A stretch of DNA of 64,000 nt from Pseudomonas putida (GCF_028682395.1 NZ_JANHLC010000007.1:186001-250000), one strand, 5' to 3'; shown: positions 46,017 to 55,603, counted from the stretch's first letter. Numbers and translations are program-made. Notes: a model not told the origin generated them from the letters alone.

Positions 46017-46502
46017 CTGCCGAGCTAGTCAAATGGTGTCAGGTCGATGGATTGACCACGCATTATGCTCGGTAGGCCGTGCAGAACCGGTTTTTTTGCT
46101 GAAAAGCCCGGTCAATCCGAGGTTTTGTTGATTTTTTAAGGGTTTTCCCCCTTCATTTGAATAGCTCCAGAGGCGATGACTGCTCTAGAATCTCCCCTGA
46201 CCGGGTCGACGGCTCTCCAGCAGGCCGGGATTTATTCACGTGACCGTGTCGTTAGGTTTTTTTTACAGACCCCAGCTGTTGCCTGGCAAATGGCGCGGGG
46301 TCGTGATTGTTGCCGTTTCTCTCAGCTTTCTAGGCATTGATGAAGCGGTTGCACGTTCGTTCTCTTCTACTATTTGTGGCGTGATCCTCCGCCAACCGCG
46401 AACGCGATGCGTTCGGCCGGTTGCATGGCGGTAAATCCGTGGGTGTTTTCTGCAGGCGGGTGTGCTCGCGTGGAGTCAGTAGTGTAATTCGAGGGTTTTT
46501 CG
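46017..46502. other. Gene-poor, A/T-rich interval with a long hairpin
   Basis: About 485 bp without a convincing gene. At 46393-46423 a 13-bp stem (CAACCG-CGAACGC with GCGTTCG-GC-CGGTTG, GAT loop) stands out. A 64-codon frame from 46240 has no ribosome site. The right end carries GAGG before the TTG start of the next gene. Confidence 0.45.
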
Positions 46503-46970
46503 TTGGCAGTCAGTAATCTGGATATGCATGCACTGTTCGTACTTGGCGATTTACGCGCCAAGTTGGTCAAGCAGTTTCAAGGGCGTTTCGTCTATATCAC
46601 CGAGCAAACGGCCGAAGGCATCTACATTGCCGAAATAGATACCCAGGAAGCCCTGGTGGTCGATGACAAGCAGCGCCTGGAGCTCAAGGTCGGCGATCAT
46701 TTCCGCGCCGCGGTCCTGCCCAGCCGTGAAGGCGGCAAGCTGGAATTGAAGTTTCGCGAAATCAAGCTGACCGTTTATGGCCTGGGCGACTATGCCTTTG
46801 TCGAGTCGGCCGAAGGCAGTGGCATCTTGCTCAAGGAAGGCCAGACGGTGGTCATGGTCTTCGCCGCCCATGAGCAATTGCAAGGCGCGCTGAGCAAGAC
46901 CCTGAAGGACGTCAGCAAGAAGGCGGCGAAGTGGCGCAAGGGCGAGCTGACCTTCAAGGCCAGTGAGTGA
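46503..46970 (+). CDS. Conserved hypothetical protein
   Basis: The protein is 155 residues from TTG, chosen because GAGG lies eight bases upstream, while the later ATG at 46524 has none. It is beta-rich with regular hydrophobic and acidic alternation; the last 30 residues are Lys-rich and helical. No family is recognised. Its stop overlaps the GTG of the next gene by 4 nt, so the two are coupled. Confidence 0.7.
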   Translation: MAVSNLDMHALFVLGDLRAKLVKQFQGRFVYITEQTAEGIYIAEIDTQEALVVDDKQRLELKVGDHFRAAVLPSREGGKLELKFREIKLTVYGLGDYAFVESAEGSGILLKEGQTVVMVFAAHEQLQGALSKTLKDVSKKAAKWRKGELTFKASE

Positions 46971-47173
46971 CGGGGGTTACCCGTCAGGCCTTTCACGCCG
47001 AGCATCGAGAGCAGGCGCAGGCCGAGGCCGCGCGCCTGTTCGCCGCCCGGACCGAGCGCCAGGGAGCCTGGCTGAACTGGGTCGCTGGGGAGCTCTATAG
47101 CCTGCGCCCGGCCGAGTACGCCGCCATGGTCAGGCGCGAGCTGGCGCAATTGCAGGACCATGCGCCGCTCTAG
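46967..47173 (+). CDS. Small hypothetical protein coupled to the 46503 gene
   Basis: This 68-residue, Ala/Arg/Glu-rich helical protein starts at a GTG overlapping the previous stop (GTGA). It may be a partner of the preceding protein. No family is recognised. Confidence 0.6.
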   Translation: MTGVTRQAFHAEHREQAQAEAARLFAARTERQGAWLNWVAGELYSLRPAEYAAMVRRELAQLQDHAPL

Positions 47174-47204
47174 CGTCTTGCCGGCAAAGCCTTTGGCCCT
47201 GCCA

Positions 47205-47594
47205 TCAGCCCATCGGCGTGCACAACTCGATCAGCGTGCCGTCCGGGCTGCGCACATAGGAGACCGTCTGGCCCCAAGGCTTGGTGGTCGGTGCTGTCAG
47301 CTCCAGTGCCCCGGCGGCCAGGGCGCGGGCATGGGCTGCGATGACGTCGTCGGTGACCAGGCCGATCTCCATCCCCAATGGACGCGGCGACGTATGCGCG
47401 GCGATATGGCCGCCGCTGAAATTCATCTCACCCAACTCGTGGGCCGCAAAGGACAGCGTGGTTTCACCACTTTGCAGTTCGCCATACGTGCCGGACTCAT
47501 GCAGGAAGCGTCGGGCGAAGCCGAAGGCCTGTTCAAAAAAGTCCAGTGACGACGCTACATCGGGTACGTAGACGATGGTGTAGCCGAATTTCAT
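47205..47594 (-). CDS. VOC-superfamily glyoxalase-like protein
   Basis: The 129-residue protein carries a glyoxalase/bleomycin resistance fold: FGYTIVYVPDVASSLDFFEQAFG opening, central ELGEMNFSGG and C-terminal SYVRSPDGTLIELCTP. The exact substrate is unknown. AAGGA lies before the ATG. It is convergent with the small hypothetical pair. Confidence 0.87.
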   Translation of the reverse strand: MKFGYTIVYVPDVASSLDFFEQAFGFARRFLHESGTYGELQSGETTLSFAAHELGEMNFSGGHIAAHTSPRPLGMEIGLVTDDVIAAHARALAAGALELTAPTTKPWGQTVSYVRSPDGTLIELCTPMG

Positions 47595-47798
47595 GCAAGC
47601 AATCCTTGGCAGGTGGGGGAGAAATAACGGCGTTATCCTCGCCGATTCACTGCGTCAAGACCAGCCACAGCGTTTGCCGATGCGTCTCGCCGTGGCTTGA
47701 TCGTGCCTGTGCCGGGCACTTTTTTGCGCTTTGCCGCTCTATGCATGGCCAGGGTTCCACGACACTCCGCGGGCCCGTTGTGTTGAAGGCGGTCGCCA

Positions 47799-48548
47799 AT
47801 GGATCAGGCTTTACCCTTAGCGTTTGCGCATTCCTTTCGAAAAAAGCTGCTCCCAGGATGCCTGGCCCTGCTCTGTGCCACTGGTTGCAGCCAGCAGCAG
47901 GGGCGTGATATCGCGGCCCAGTTCAGCCAGGGCAAGCCTGACGAGTTTTTCCAGACCAGCGTGGACCGCATGGCCACCTTGGCCATGAAGGACAACCTCC
48001 AGGGCCTCTACCTGTTGATGAACAAGCTCTATCTGCGCAACCCCGCGCAGTGGCGCCAATCCGGCTACCCGGACGCGACCACGGCCGCTCGGGAAGTGCG
48101 CAATGCCATCGAGCAGCGCCGTGCGCTGCCGGCCCTGGGTGAGCGCCGTGACCTGGAGGCGTTGAGTTACGCCCTGAGCCCGCAATTCCAGGGCGACCGG
48201 GTCGGGGCGTTTATCTACGCGATTGGCAGCATGCTGATTACCGCCCATGGCGGACGGCAGGCGTTTTACATGACCGACACTATCGACCCGCGATTTGTCA
48301 GCAACGCCGCGCGTAATATCGAAAAGGCCACCTGGATGCTCAGCCAGCGCCAGGATGCCAATGGCGTGCTGTTGCTGTTTTCCAATGAAATCTCCGAGGC
48401 CGGCAGCAACCTGAGCTTCGCCGTGGAGTTCGGCAAGATCGTCGCGCGCCTGGACCTGCTCACCCAGATGCTCGATGAACGCTACCGACGTGTCGGGCTC
48501 AATTACGCCCAGAGCCTGTTGTTGATGAATTTCCTGCCGGTGCAATGA
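47799..48548 (+). CDS. Putative lipoprotein
   Basis: The 249-residue protein has an N-terminal signal ending in a lipobox-like LLCATGC near residue 30, so it is probably lipidated and exported. The rest is helical (about 40-240) with no motif I recognise. It appears conserved in the genus by its codon pattern, but I cannot name a family. Confidence 0.65.
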   Translation: MDQALPLAFAHSFRKKLLPGCLALLCATGCSQQQGRDIAAQFSQGKPDEFFQTSVDRMATLAMKDNLQGLYLLMNKLYLRNPAQWRQSGYPDATTAAREVRNAIEQRRALPALGERRDLEALSYALSPQFQGDRVGAFIYAIGSMLITAHGGRQAFYMTDTIDPRFVSNAARNIEKATWMLSQRQDANGVLLLFSNEISEAGSNLSFAVEFGKIVARLDLLTQMLDERYRRVGLNYAQSLLLMNFLPVQ

Positions 48549-48619
48549 TCCGGCTAAAGGCCAGCATTGAAGACGGCTGAGGGGTAGAATCGCCACCCGA
48601 ACAGGTTCTTGAGGTCGCA

Positions 48620-50986
48620 GTGGTGGATTTACAGCAGGGTTTTGTCCTGACCCGGCATTGGCGCGACACCCCGGCCGGCACCCAGGTCGAATTCTGGCTG
48701 GCCACTGACCAGGGCCCGCGGCACCTGCGCTTGCCTTACCAGAGCTCGGTGGCGTTTGTGCCGGCCGAGCAGCGCGAGCGCGCCCAGGCGCTGCTGCACG
48801 GCGAGCCTGGGGTCGAGTGGCGGCCGCTGGCACTGCGTGACTTCCACCAGCGCCCGGTCGTGGGCCTGTATTGCCCCCAACACCAGCAACTGATCCACCT
48901 CGACAAGACCTTGCGCCGGGCCGGGGTCGATGTCTATGAAGCCGATATCCGCCCCCCCGAGCGCTTTATGATGGAGCGCTTTATCACCGCGCCCGTGAGC
49001 TTCACCGGCACCGCCGATGCCTCGGGCCTGCTGCTTGACGCGCAGATGAAACCGGCCCCTGCTTATCGCCCGACACTACGCCTGGCCTCGCTGGACATCG
49101 AAACCAATGCCCAGGGCGAGTTGTATTCGATTGCCCTGCAAGGCTGCGGCGAACGCCAGGTGTATATGCTCGGGCGTGCGCCCGGCACTGCTCCGACGCT
49201 GGATTTCCAGCTGGAATACTGCGAGAGCCGGGGGCAATTGCTGGAGCGGCTGAACCAATGGCTGGCCTGCCATGATCCCGATGCGATCATTGGCTGGAAC
49301 CTGGTGCAGTTTGACTTGCGTGTCCTGCATGAACACGCGCGCCGCCTGGGGATTCCCCTGCGCCTGGGACGTGGCGGCGCCGAGATGGAATGGCGCGAGC
49401 ATGGCGCACGCAAGCAGCATTATTTCGCCAGTGCCGCCGGGCGCCTGTTGATCGACGGGATCGAGGCGCTGCGTTCGGCGACCTGGAGTTTCCCCTCGTT
49501 CAGTCTCGAGTCGGTGGCGCAAAGTCTGCTGGGCGAAGGCAAGGCCATCGACAATCCCTACGACCGCATGGATGCTATCGACCGGATGTTCGCGCAGGAC
49601 AAACCGGCGCTGGCCACCTACAACCTCAGGGATTGCGAACTGGTGACGCGGATTTTCGCCAAGACCGATTTGCTGACCTTTCTGCTGGAGCGCGCGACGG
49701 TTACCGGCCTGCCGGCCGATCGGAGTGGGGGCTCGGTGGCGGCCTTCACCCATTTGTATATGCCGCTGATGCATCGCCAGGGCTTTGTCGCGCCCAACCT
49801 CGGCGAGCTGGCACCCCAGGCCAGCCCAGGCGGTTTTGTCATGGAATCGCGGCCGGGGCTGTACGAGTCAGTCCTGGTGCTGGACTACAAGAGTCTCTAC
49901 CCCTCGATTATCCGCAGCTTTCTGATTGACCCGGTGGGGTTGGTGGAAGGGTTGTCCCAGCCTAGCGACGCGTTGTCGGTGCCGGGGTTTCGCGGTGCGC
50001 GCTTTTCGCGTACACGCCATTGCCTGCCAGCCATTGTCGAGAGTGTCTGGCAAGGGCGTGAGACGGCCAAGCGCGAACACAACGCGCCGTTGTCCCAGGC
50101 ACTGAAAATCATCATGAATGCCTTCTATGGCGTGCTCGGTTCCAGTGGCTGCCGGTTTTTCGATACGCGCCTGGCCTCGTCCATCACCCTGCGCGGGCAC
50201 GAGATCATGCGCCGTACGCGCGAGTTGATCGAGGCGGCGGGCTATAAGGTGATCTACGGCGATACCGATTCGACCTTCGTCTGGCTGGGACGGCCCCATG
50301 GCCAGGAGGAGGCGGCGCTTATCGGTCAGGCGCTGGTGATGCAGGTCAATCAGTGGTGGCAGGCCCATCTGCGCGATGAGTACGGGCTGGAGAGTGCGCT
50401 GGAGCTGCAGTTCGAGACGCATTTTCGGCGTTTTCTGATGCCGACCATTCGTGGTGCGGAGGAGGGCAGCAAGAAGCGTTATGCCGGCCTGGTCGTGCAC
50501 TCCGATGGCCGCGAGGAAATGGTCTACAAGGGCCTGGAGACGGTGCGTACCGACTGGTCGCCACTGGCCCGCCAGTTCCAGCAGGAGCTCTATGAGCGGA
50601 TCTTCCAGCGCCAGCCGTATCAAGACTATGTACGTGATTATGTGCAACGGACCCTAGCGGGCGAGTTCGACGAGCGTCTAGTGTACCGCAAGCGCCTGCG
50701 CCGCCAGTTGGGCGACTATGAACGCAATGTCCCGCCCCATGTGCGTGCGGCCCGCCTGGCCGATGAGTACAACGACCGCCAGGGGCGCCCGCGCCAGTAT
50801 CACAATGGTGGCTGGATCAGCTACGTGATCACCCTGGCCGGCCCCGAACCGCTGGAGGTGCGCACGGCACCCATCGACTACGAGCATTACCTGAGCCGCC
50901 AGCTGCAACCGGTGGCCGACGCAATTCTGCCGTTTGTGCAGGATGACTTCGCCACCCTGGTCGGCGGTCAGCTCGGGTTGTTCTGA
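48620..50986 (+). CDS. polB: DNA polymerase II
   Basis: The 788-residue family B polymerase has the 3'-5' exonuclease Exo I motif LDIET near 159, polymerase motif A DYKSLYPSII near 421 and motif C YGDTDST near 546. It starts at one of two tandem GTG codons, with GAGG upstream. PolII is the SOS-inducible repair and restart polymerase in enterobacteria. I see no clear LexA box in the 70 bp upstream, so SOS control is not shown here. Confidence 0.93.
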   Translation: MVDLQQGFVLTRHWRDTPAGTQVEFWLATDQGPRHLRLPYQSSVAFVPAEQRERAQALLHGEPGVEWRPLALRDFHQRPVVGLYCPQHQQLIHLDKTLRRAGVDVYEADIRPPERFMMERFITAPVSFTGTADASGLLLDAQMKPAPAYRPTLRLASLDIETNAQGELYSIALQGCGERQVYMLGRAPGTAPTLDFQLEYCESRGQLLERLNQWLACHDPDAIIGWNLVQFDLRVLHEHARRLGIPLRLGRGGAEMEWREHGARKQHYFASAAGRLLIDGIEALRSATWSFPSFSLESVAQSLLGEGKAIDNPYDRMDAIDRMFAQDKPALATYNLRDCELVTRIFAKTDLLTFLLERATVTGLPADRSGGSVAAFTHLYMPLMHRQGFVAPNLGELAPQASPGGFVMESRPGLYESVLVLDYKSLYPSIIRSFLIDPVGLVEGLSQPSDALSVPGFRGARFSRTRHCLPAIVESVWQGRETAKREHNAPLSQALKIIMNAFYGVLGSSGCRFFDTRLASSITLRGHEIMRRTRELIEAAGYKVIYGDTDSTFVWLGRPHGQEEAALIGQALVMQVNQWWQAHLRDEYGLESALELQFETHFRRFLMPTIRGAEEGSKKRYAGLVVHSDGREEMVYKGLETVRTDWSPLARQFQQELYERIFQRQPYQDYVRDYVQRTLAGEFDERLVYRKRLRRQLGDYERNVPPHVRAARLADEYNDRQGRPRQYHNGGWISYVITLAGPEPLEVRTAPIDYEHYLSRQLQPVADAILPFVQDDFATLVGGQLGLF

Positions 50987-50995
50987 GCCGGCACG

Positions 50996-51436
50996 TTACT
51001 CGCCGCGAATGTACTGCTCCAACTGGCGGATCAGGTCGGCCTGCTCGGCAATGGCTTCCTTGACCAGGTCACCAATCGACAGCAGGCCCAGTAACTGGCC
51101 GTCCTCGACCACGGGCAGGTGGCGCAGGTGGCTGTCGGTCATGATGCCCATGCAGGCCTCGACGCTTTGCTGGGAGCTCACCGTGATCACCGGCGCGCTC
51201 ATGATCGCGCTGACCGGCGTGCCCACCGAAGAGCGGCCCTTGAGCACCATCTTGCGCGCGTAGTCGCGTTCACTGACGACGCCGACCACCCGACCGTTCT
51301 CGACCACCGGCAGGGCGCCGATATTTTTCTCGGCCATCAGGCGCAGGGCATCGAGCACCATGCTGTCGGGCGAAATGGTATGGACTTGCTGGTGTTGCTG
51401 AGCCTTGAGCTTGAGCAACTGCGCGACGGTTTTCAT
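50996..51436 (-). CDS. Tandem CBS-domain protein
   Basis: The 146-residue protein consists of two CBS motifs (about 10-65 and 75-130, with NIGALPVVENGRVVGVVSERD and HLRHLPVVEDGQLLGLLSIGD). Such modules bind adenine nucleotides and regulate a partner. No partner domain is fused. It is convergent with polB. Confidence 0.9.
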   Translation of the reverse strand: MKTVAQLLKLKAQQHQQVHTISPDSMVLDALRLMAEKNIGALPVVENGRVVGVVSERDYARKMVLKGRSSVGTPVSAIMSAPVITVSSQQSVEACMGIMTDSHLRHLPVVEDGQLLGLLSIGDLVKEAIAEQADLIRQLEQYIRGE

Positions 51437-51560
51437 AAGTCTCTCCAGTGCGGGTCGTGGGGCCGTGTGCGGCCGGTTACAGCATCATAGCCAGAGTCTG
51501 TGGGGAACATGCCGAAAGCGCCACTGCACCACTGGAAAAACGTCAGGGTGCTGACTTCAA

Positions 51561-52058
51561 TCAGCCCAGCAAGTGCCAGACCCGTGCCGCCAGATACAGG
51601 CAGAGACCGAAGACGCAGTGATTGAGCAGGCTGCGCAAGCGGGCCTTGGTCGGGCTCGGTGTCTTGCGGGCCGCCAGGCCGGCGCCCATGCCGGGTTGCA
51701 GGATCAGGAACGGCGCCAGCAAGGTGGCGATGCCCACCGCCAGCGCCGGCAGCAGCGTTGGCTGGTCGAGCCAGGCAAGGCCGGTGAAGGCCAGCAGCAG
51801 TACACCGTAGCCCATGCCGATCAGATAATGGGCAGTCCAGCCGATCAGCCCTTCGCCCGGCACCGGCGGCGTCTTCGCGATGCTCGGGTGGAGCCATTGC
51901 CCGCGAGGCAGGTAGGCGAACCAGCGGCCCACCAAGGCCCAGTTGGGCACCTGCATGCCCAGCACCCGTTGCTGGAATAGCGCCCAGAGGTCGCTCAGGG
52001 CCGTGGCGCCAAATCCCAGCAGGATGCCGTACAGCGTGAGTTGAAAGAGGGCGGTCAT
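51561..52058 (-). CDS. DUF2938-type membrane protein
   Basis: The 165-residue protein has four membrane helices (about 5-25, 75-95, 100-125 and 140-160) and the GRWFAYLPRGQW segment typical of the DUF2938 family. The function is unknown. It is divergent from an ArsR-rhodanese gene, which probably regulates it. The start is MTALFQLTLYG; the upstream extension is not plausible. Confidence 0.8.
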   Translation of the reverse strand: MTALFQLTLYGILLGFGATALSDLWALFQQRVLGMQVPNWALVGRWFAYLPRGQWLHPSIAKTPPVPGEGLIGWTAHYLIGMGYGVLLLAFTGLAWLDQPTLLPALAVGIATLLAPFLILQPGMGAGLAARKTPSPTKARLRSLLNHCVFGLCLYLAARVWHLLG

Positions 52059-52158
52059 GGGCGGGATTCCGGTTCGATGAGATAGGCAAACCATAGTGGC
52101 TATTTTAACAACATTCAATAGATTGATTGAATGATAGATCGGTGTTAGCTTGCCTGGC

Positions 52159-52830
52159 ATGACCGATATCACGCCTGCACACCCGCCTTATGACGAACTC
52201 GCCGATCTGGCCCGTACCCTGGGCCATGCCCATCGCCTGCACCTGCTGGAACATATTGCCCGGGCTGAAACCTCGGTAGAGCAGTTGGCCGAACGGGCCG
52301 GGTTGTCGGTGGCCAACGCCTCGCAACATCTGCAGCATCTGCGTCGGGCCGGATTTGTCCAGACCCGCCGTGATGGCAAACGTGTGCTCTACCGGCTGGG
52401 CGCCGGGCCCGTGCTCGGCGTGTTGGGGGCGCTGCGCGACTATGCGTTGTTCAATCGCCACGCCATGTACACCTTGATCGAGGACAGCCGGGTGCCGCCA
52501 GCGGACCTGGAAGCCATCACCCGGGCCGCCTTGCTCGAACGTCTGCACGATGACGCCGTGACCTTGCTCGATGTGCGCTCGCCGGCGGAGTTCGCCCAGG
52601 GGCATTTACCGGGGGCGATCAATATCCCGCTAGCCGAACTGGAGCGCCGGCTGGGCGAGTTGCCGGTCGAGCAGGAGATCGTTGCCTATTGCCGGGGCGC
52701 TTACTGCGTGCTGTCCCACGAGGCCGCCACCGCCCTACAGGGCCATGGCTTCAAGGTGCGCAGGCTGGTCAGCGGATTCGAGGAGTGGCAGGCGGCTGGC
52801 CTGGATATCGAGGGCCGGGCGTCGCGTTGA
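52159..52830 (+). CDS. ArsR-type regulator fused to a rhodanese domain
   Basis: The 223-residue protein has an ArsR winged helix (about 15-95, AGLSVANASQHLQHLRRAGF) and a rhodanese domain (about 115-215, LLDVRSPAEFAQGHLPGAI). The rhodanese active loop is CRGAYC, so cysteines can be persulfidated. This fusion suggests sulfur or persulfide sensing. The divergent DUF2938 gene is the likely target; an inverted A/T-rich stretch near 52110-52135 may be the operator. Confidence 0.87.
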   Translation: MTDITPAHPPYDELADLARTLGHAHRLHLLEHIARAETSVEQLAERAGLSVANASQHLQHLRRAGFVQTRRDGKRVLYRLGAGPVLGVLGALRDYALFNRHAMYTLIEDSRVPPADLEAITRAALLERLHDDAVTLLDVRSPAEFAQGHLPGAINIPLAELERRLGELPVEQEIVAYCRGAYCVLSHEAATALQGHGFKVRRLVSGFEEWQAAGLDIEGRASR

Positions 52831-52911
52831 ACGGTTTTGTTCGCTACGGGTATGTCTAAAGGCCACTACGTTTGTGTATCCTCGCGGCTCACCCTCCACT
52901 CAAGGATGATC

Positions 52912-53790
52912 ATGCGTACTCTCTTCAAAATCTGGCTGGTGGCGACGGTTGTTTCGCTGACCTTCTACACGCCCATCTATTTCTTTTCCGATAATGCCGT
53001 CGATGCCATCGAAGACCTCACCGCCGCCGAGTTGATCCCCTATATTTCCATTCGCGGGGTCGATGTTGAACGGATGGAAAACAACCTGCGTGGCATGGGG
53101 GTCGACACCGATCTGTCCCTGGACGATGCGCTGGACGCCAATCCCAGGGTGCTCGACTACAGCATCGGTTATGCCGAAGGCAACGAATTCAAGCAGCTCA
53201 GCCTGTCTACCGGCCTGAGTTTTGTGGTGGCCCGCGCCGAGTTGGAAAACGACCTGGCGGTGGAGGTAGTCTTCGGGGTGTTGAACAAGCATTTCCTGCG
53301 CAATACCACCCAGGTCGAGGGCCTGTATCAACTGCGGGTAACCGATGGCCAGAAGACCCTGGCCATCGAAGCGCAGAACGATCTGCAAAACCACCTCTAC
53401 GGTTTGTTCCTCAAGGATGAAAAACAGGCCGGACTATCGCTGGTGCCGTTGGAGCAGCGCTTTACCGCGCTGCGTGAGCGCGAGCTCAAGGCCCAGCCTG
53501 AACCCACTGCGGCGCCGGTCCAGGCCGCGCCCAGCGAACCCCGGGAAATCGACAGCGTGACCGTGGCGGGCAATCCGTCGCCCAGCCAGATCGTGATCTT
53601 CCAGTTCGATGGCAAGCCGGCCTATTGCGCGGATGAAGGTGAAGATGGCGCCAACTGCCGGGGCGACGCCAGCGTCTTTATCGGCATGGGGACGCACAAG
53701 GACTACATGGACCCCGACAGCCCGCTGTGCATCGCCGGAGAAACCGGCTGCGTATTGCCGCAGTTTTTCCCGGCGGACATCAAGGGCTAA
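52912..53790 (+). CDS. Membrane-anchored hypothetical protein
   Basis: The protein is 292 residues from the ATG at 52912, which has AAGG upstream. One N-terminal membrane helix (about 5-25, LFKIWLVATVVSLTFYTPIYF) is followed by a periplasmic part. A Pro/Ala-rich segment (about 215-235) links to a Cys-containing C-terminus (CADEGEDGANC and CIAGETGC). No family is recognised. It is convergent with the TetR gene. Confidence 0.65.
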   Translation: MRTLFKIWLVATVVSLTFYTPIYFFSDNAVDAIEDLTAAELIPYISIRGVDVERMENNLRGMGVDTDLSLDDALDANPRVLDYSIGYAEGNEFKQLSLSTGLSFVVARAELENDLAVEVVFGVLNKHFLRNTTQVEGLYQLRVTDGQKTLAIEAQNDLQNHLYGLFLKDEKQAGLSLVPLEQRFTALRERELKAQPEPTAAPVQAAPSEPREIDSVTVAGNPSPSQIVIFQFDGKPAYCADEGEDGANCRGDASVFIGMGTHKDYMDPDSPLCIAGETGCVLPQFFPADIKG

Positions 53791-53803
53791 ACCGCGGCAA
53801 GCG

Positions 53804-53841
53804 GTTAGTGACAAGCTAAAGGTTTTACGCTTGTCGCTAAC
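53804..53841. terminator. Long convergent hairpin
   Basis: A 13-bp stem GTTAGTGACAAGC/GCTTGTCGCTAAC with a single G-U pair and a 12-nt A/T-rich loop sits between two convergent genes. It resembles the GCTTGT-type intergenic repeats frequent in this group and probably terminates both transcripts. Confidence 0.65.
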
Positions 53842-53844
53842 TGT

Positions 53845-54432
53845 TTAAAGCGGCTTTTTCACATACAGGTTGCAGAAGTAGTCGGCCGTTTCTTCGGCCG
53901 TCAGGCCTTTGTCCGGTCGGATCCACAGGTAGCTGTAGTGGTGCAGGGCCAGGAGGCTTTTCACCGCCAGGAATCCGGCATCGCTGAAAACCCCTTGCTC
54001 GACGCCCTGTTCGAGTATCCGCGCCCAGATCCTTTCATACTCACGATGTAGCGCCTGCAGTTCGGCCTTGCGCTCGCCGACTACCGCATGCACCTCGCGA
54101 AAACACACGGTCATCTCTGCCAGATGCTCGACCAGGGTGCGCATCACCCGTCGGGAAAACGCCCGTAGCCTGGCTTCGGGCTCCAGTGGCTGTTCGAGCA
54201 GCGGCGTGCCTTCGGCGATCAGGATGCGCAGATAGCGGCTGGTGATCTCGAAGAGCAATTCTTCCTTGCTGATGATGTGGTAGTACAAGGCCCCACGGCC
54301 CAGGCCGGTGGCTTTTTCCAAATCGGCGAGGCCGGTGGCATGGAAGCCTTGCGTGGCGAACAACTGGGCGGCGACCCGCAAGATTCTTTCCCTGGTGGCA
54401 GCCCCTTCGCCTTGCCCGGCTTTACGTCCCAT
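53845..54432 (-). CDS. TetR-family transcriptional regulator
   Basis: The 195-residue protein has an N-terminal helix-turn-helix (TRERILRVAAQLFATQGFHA, GRGALYYHIISKEEL) and a C-terminal ligand domain. It is divergent from an EamA permease gene. The gap contains a perfect palindrome fitting its operator, so it probably represses both itself and the exporter. Confidence 0.9.
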   Translation of the reverse strand: MGRKAGQGEGAATRERILRVAAQLFATQGFHATGLADLEKATGLGRGALYYHIISKEELLFEITSRYLRILIAEGTPLLEQPLEPEARLRAFSRRVMRTLVEHLAEMTVCFREVHAVVGERKAELQALHREYERIWARILEQGVEQGVFSDAGFLAVKSLLALHHYSYLWIRPDKGLTAEETADYFCNLYVKKPL

Positions 54433-54512
54433 GCTGCGCTCCTGTGGGTCTGCGCCAGAGCTTAACGGCTGGCCGGGCTGGCGGCCATGGTCGGGGGTTG
54501 AAAGTAGTATTG

Positions 54513-54522
54513 ACCGATCGGT
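54513..54522. promoter_or_regulatory. TetR-type palindromic operator
   Basis: ACCGATCGGT, a perfect 10-bp palindrome within TTGACCGATCGGTACA, lies between the divergent TetR and EamA genes and overlaps a -35-like TTGACC. This is the typical size and position for a TetR site. Confidence 0.65.
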
Positions 54523-54592
54523 ACATAATTTTTATAACGTGCTGATCGTCGCCACTGCCCGTGTACCCGGGCAGCTTTCTGAGAGCCTCGCC

Positions 54593-55474
54593 ATGGCATT
54601 GGATACCACCGCTGCAAGCCCGGGCGTCGCACCTCGGGTGTTGATGTTGACTGCCCTGGCCATGTTGGCCTTTGCCGGTAACTCCATTCTCTGCCGACTG
54701 GCGCTCAAGACCACCAGCCTGGATGCCGCCAGTTTCACCGCGCTGCGCCTGATCAGCGGCGCCTTGATGTTGTGGCTGCTGGTGGTGTTACGGCACCCGC
54801 GCCGCCGGATGGGCGGCAGCTGGCGGGGGGCGGCGGCGCTGTTTGTCTATGCCTTCGCGTTCTCCCTGGCGTACCGGGCTATCGATGCCGGGACCGGCGC
54901 GCTGCTGCTGTTTGGCGCGGTGCAAGTCAGCATGCTGTTGTATGGTTTTTTGCGTGCGGAGCGCCTGGGCCTGGTTGCCGGGGCCGGGCTGGCCGTGGCG
55001 TTGGCCGGATTGCTGGCGATGCTGTTGCCGGGTGCCACAGCGCCGGCCTGGATGCCCGCGAGCTTGATGTTGGCGTCAGGTGTGGCCTGGGGTGTTTACA
55101 GCCTGCTGGGGCGTGGTGGGGCCGATCCGCTGGCGGCGACGGCGGGGAATTTCATGCGGGCCATCCCCCTGGTGATCCTGGCGTGTCTGCCGTATGCGCC
55201 AAGCCTGCACTGGGATGGACGAGGGGCGGGGTATGCGCTGGTGTCCGGGGCGCTGGCCTCGGGCGTGGGGTACGCGATCTGGTACAGCGCGGTGCGCCAA
55301 TTGCCGGCGCTCAAGGCGGCGACGGTGCAGCTCAGCGTGCCGATTCTGGCGACCCTGGCGGGCATCGTGCTCCTCGATGAACCGCTGACCTGGCGCCTGG
55401 CGCTGTGTTCGGTGGCGGTGTTGGGAGGCGTGGGCCTGGTGCTGGCAAGCAAGCAGCGCGTCGCCCGGCAATAG
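54593..55474 (+). CDS. EamA-family (DMT) permease
   Basis: The 293-residue protein has ten membrane helices in two repeats; the start MALDTTAAS is preceded by GAGAGC, a weak site. An earlier open stretch is not plausible and overlaps the operator. It is probably an exporter controlled by the divergent TetR gene. Confidence 0.87.
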   Translation: MALDTTAASPGVAPRVLMLTALAMLAFAGNSILCRLALKTTSLDAASFTALRLISGALMLWLLVVLRHPRRRMGGSWRGAAALFVYAFAFSLAYRAIDAGTGALLLFGAVQVSMLLYGFLRAERLGLVAGAGLAVALAGLLAMLLPGATAPAWMPASLMLASGVAWGVYSLLGRGGADPLAATAGNFMRAIPLVILACLPYAPSLHWDGRGAGYALVSGALASGVGYAIWYSAVRQLPALKAATVQLSVPILATLAGIVLLDEPLTWRLALCSVAVLGGVGLVLASKQRVARQ

Positions 55475-55480
55475 GCCCGC

Positions 55481-55568
55481 AGCCGCTGCCGATTGGTTGC
55501 GATAGCGCTGCAGGCTCTCGGTCGTTCAGCGCCCCGGCCTGCTCGATTGCCGCCAGGTGGCAGCGGCT
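55481..55568. repeat. REP-type inverted repeat
   Basis: AGCCGCTGCC and GGCAGCGGCT form perfect 10-bp inverted arms 68 bp apart, within the gap between convergent genes. The arm sequence is that of the widespread CAGCGGCTAC intergenic repeats of fluorescens-group genomes. Confidence 0.6.
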
Positions 55569-55603
55569 ACGAGCAGGCCTTGGGCTTCAACGACTACAGC
55601 GCG

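Noticed and set aside
46240..46434. 64-codon frame in the gap before 46503
   Set aside because: No ribosome site, weak codon bias, and it contains the long hairpin near its end.
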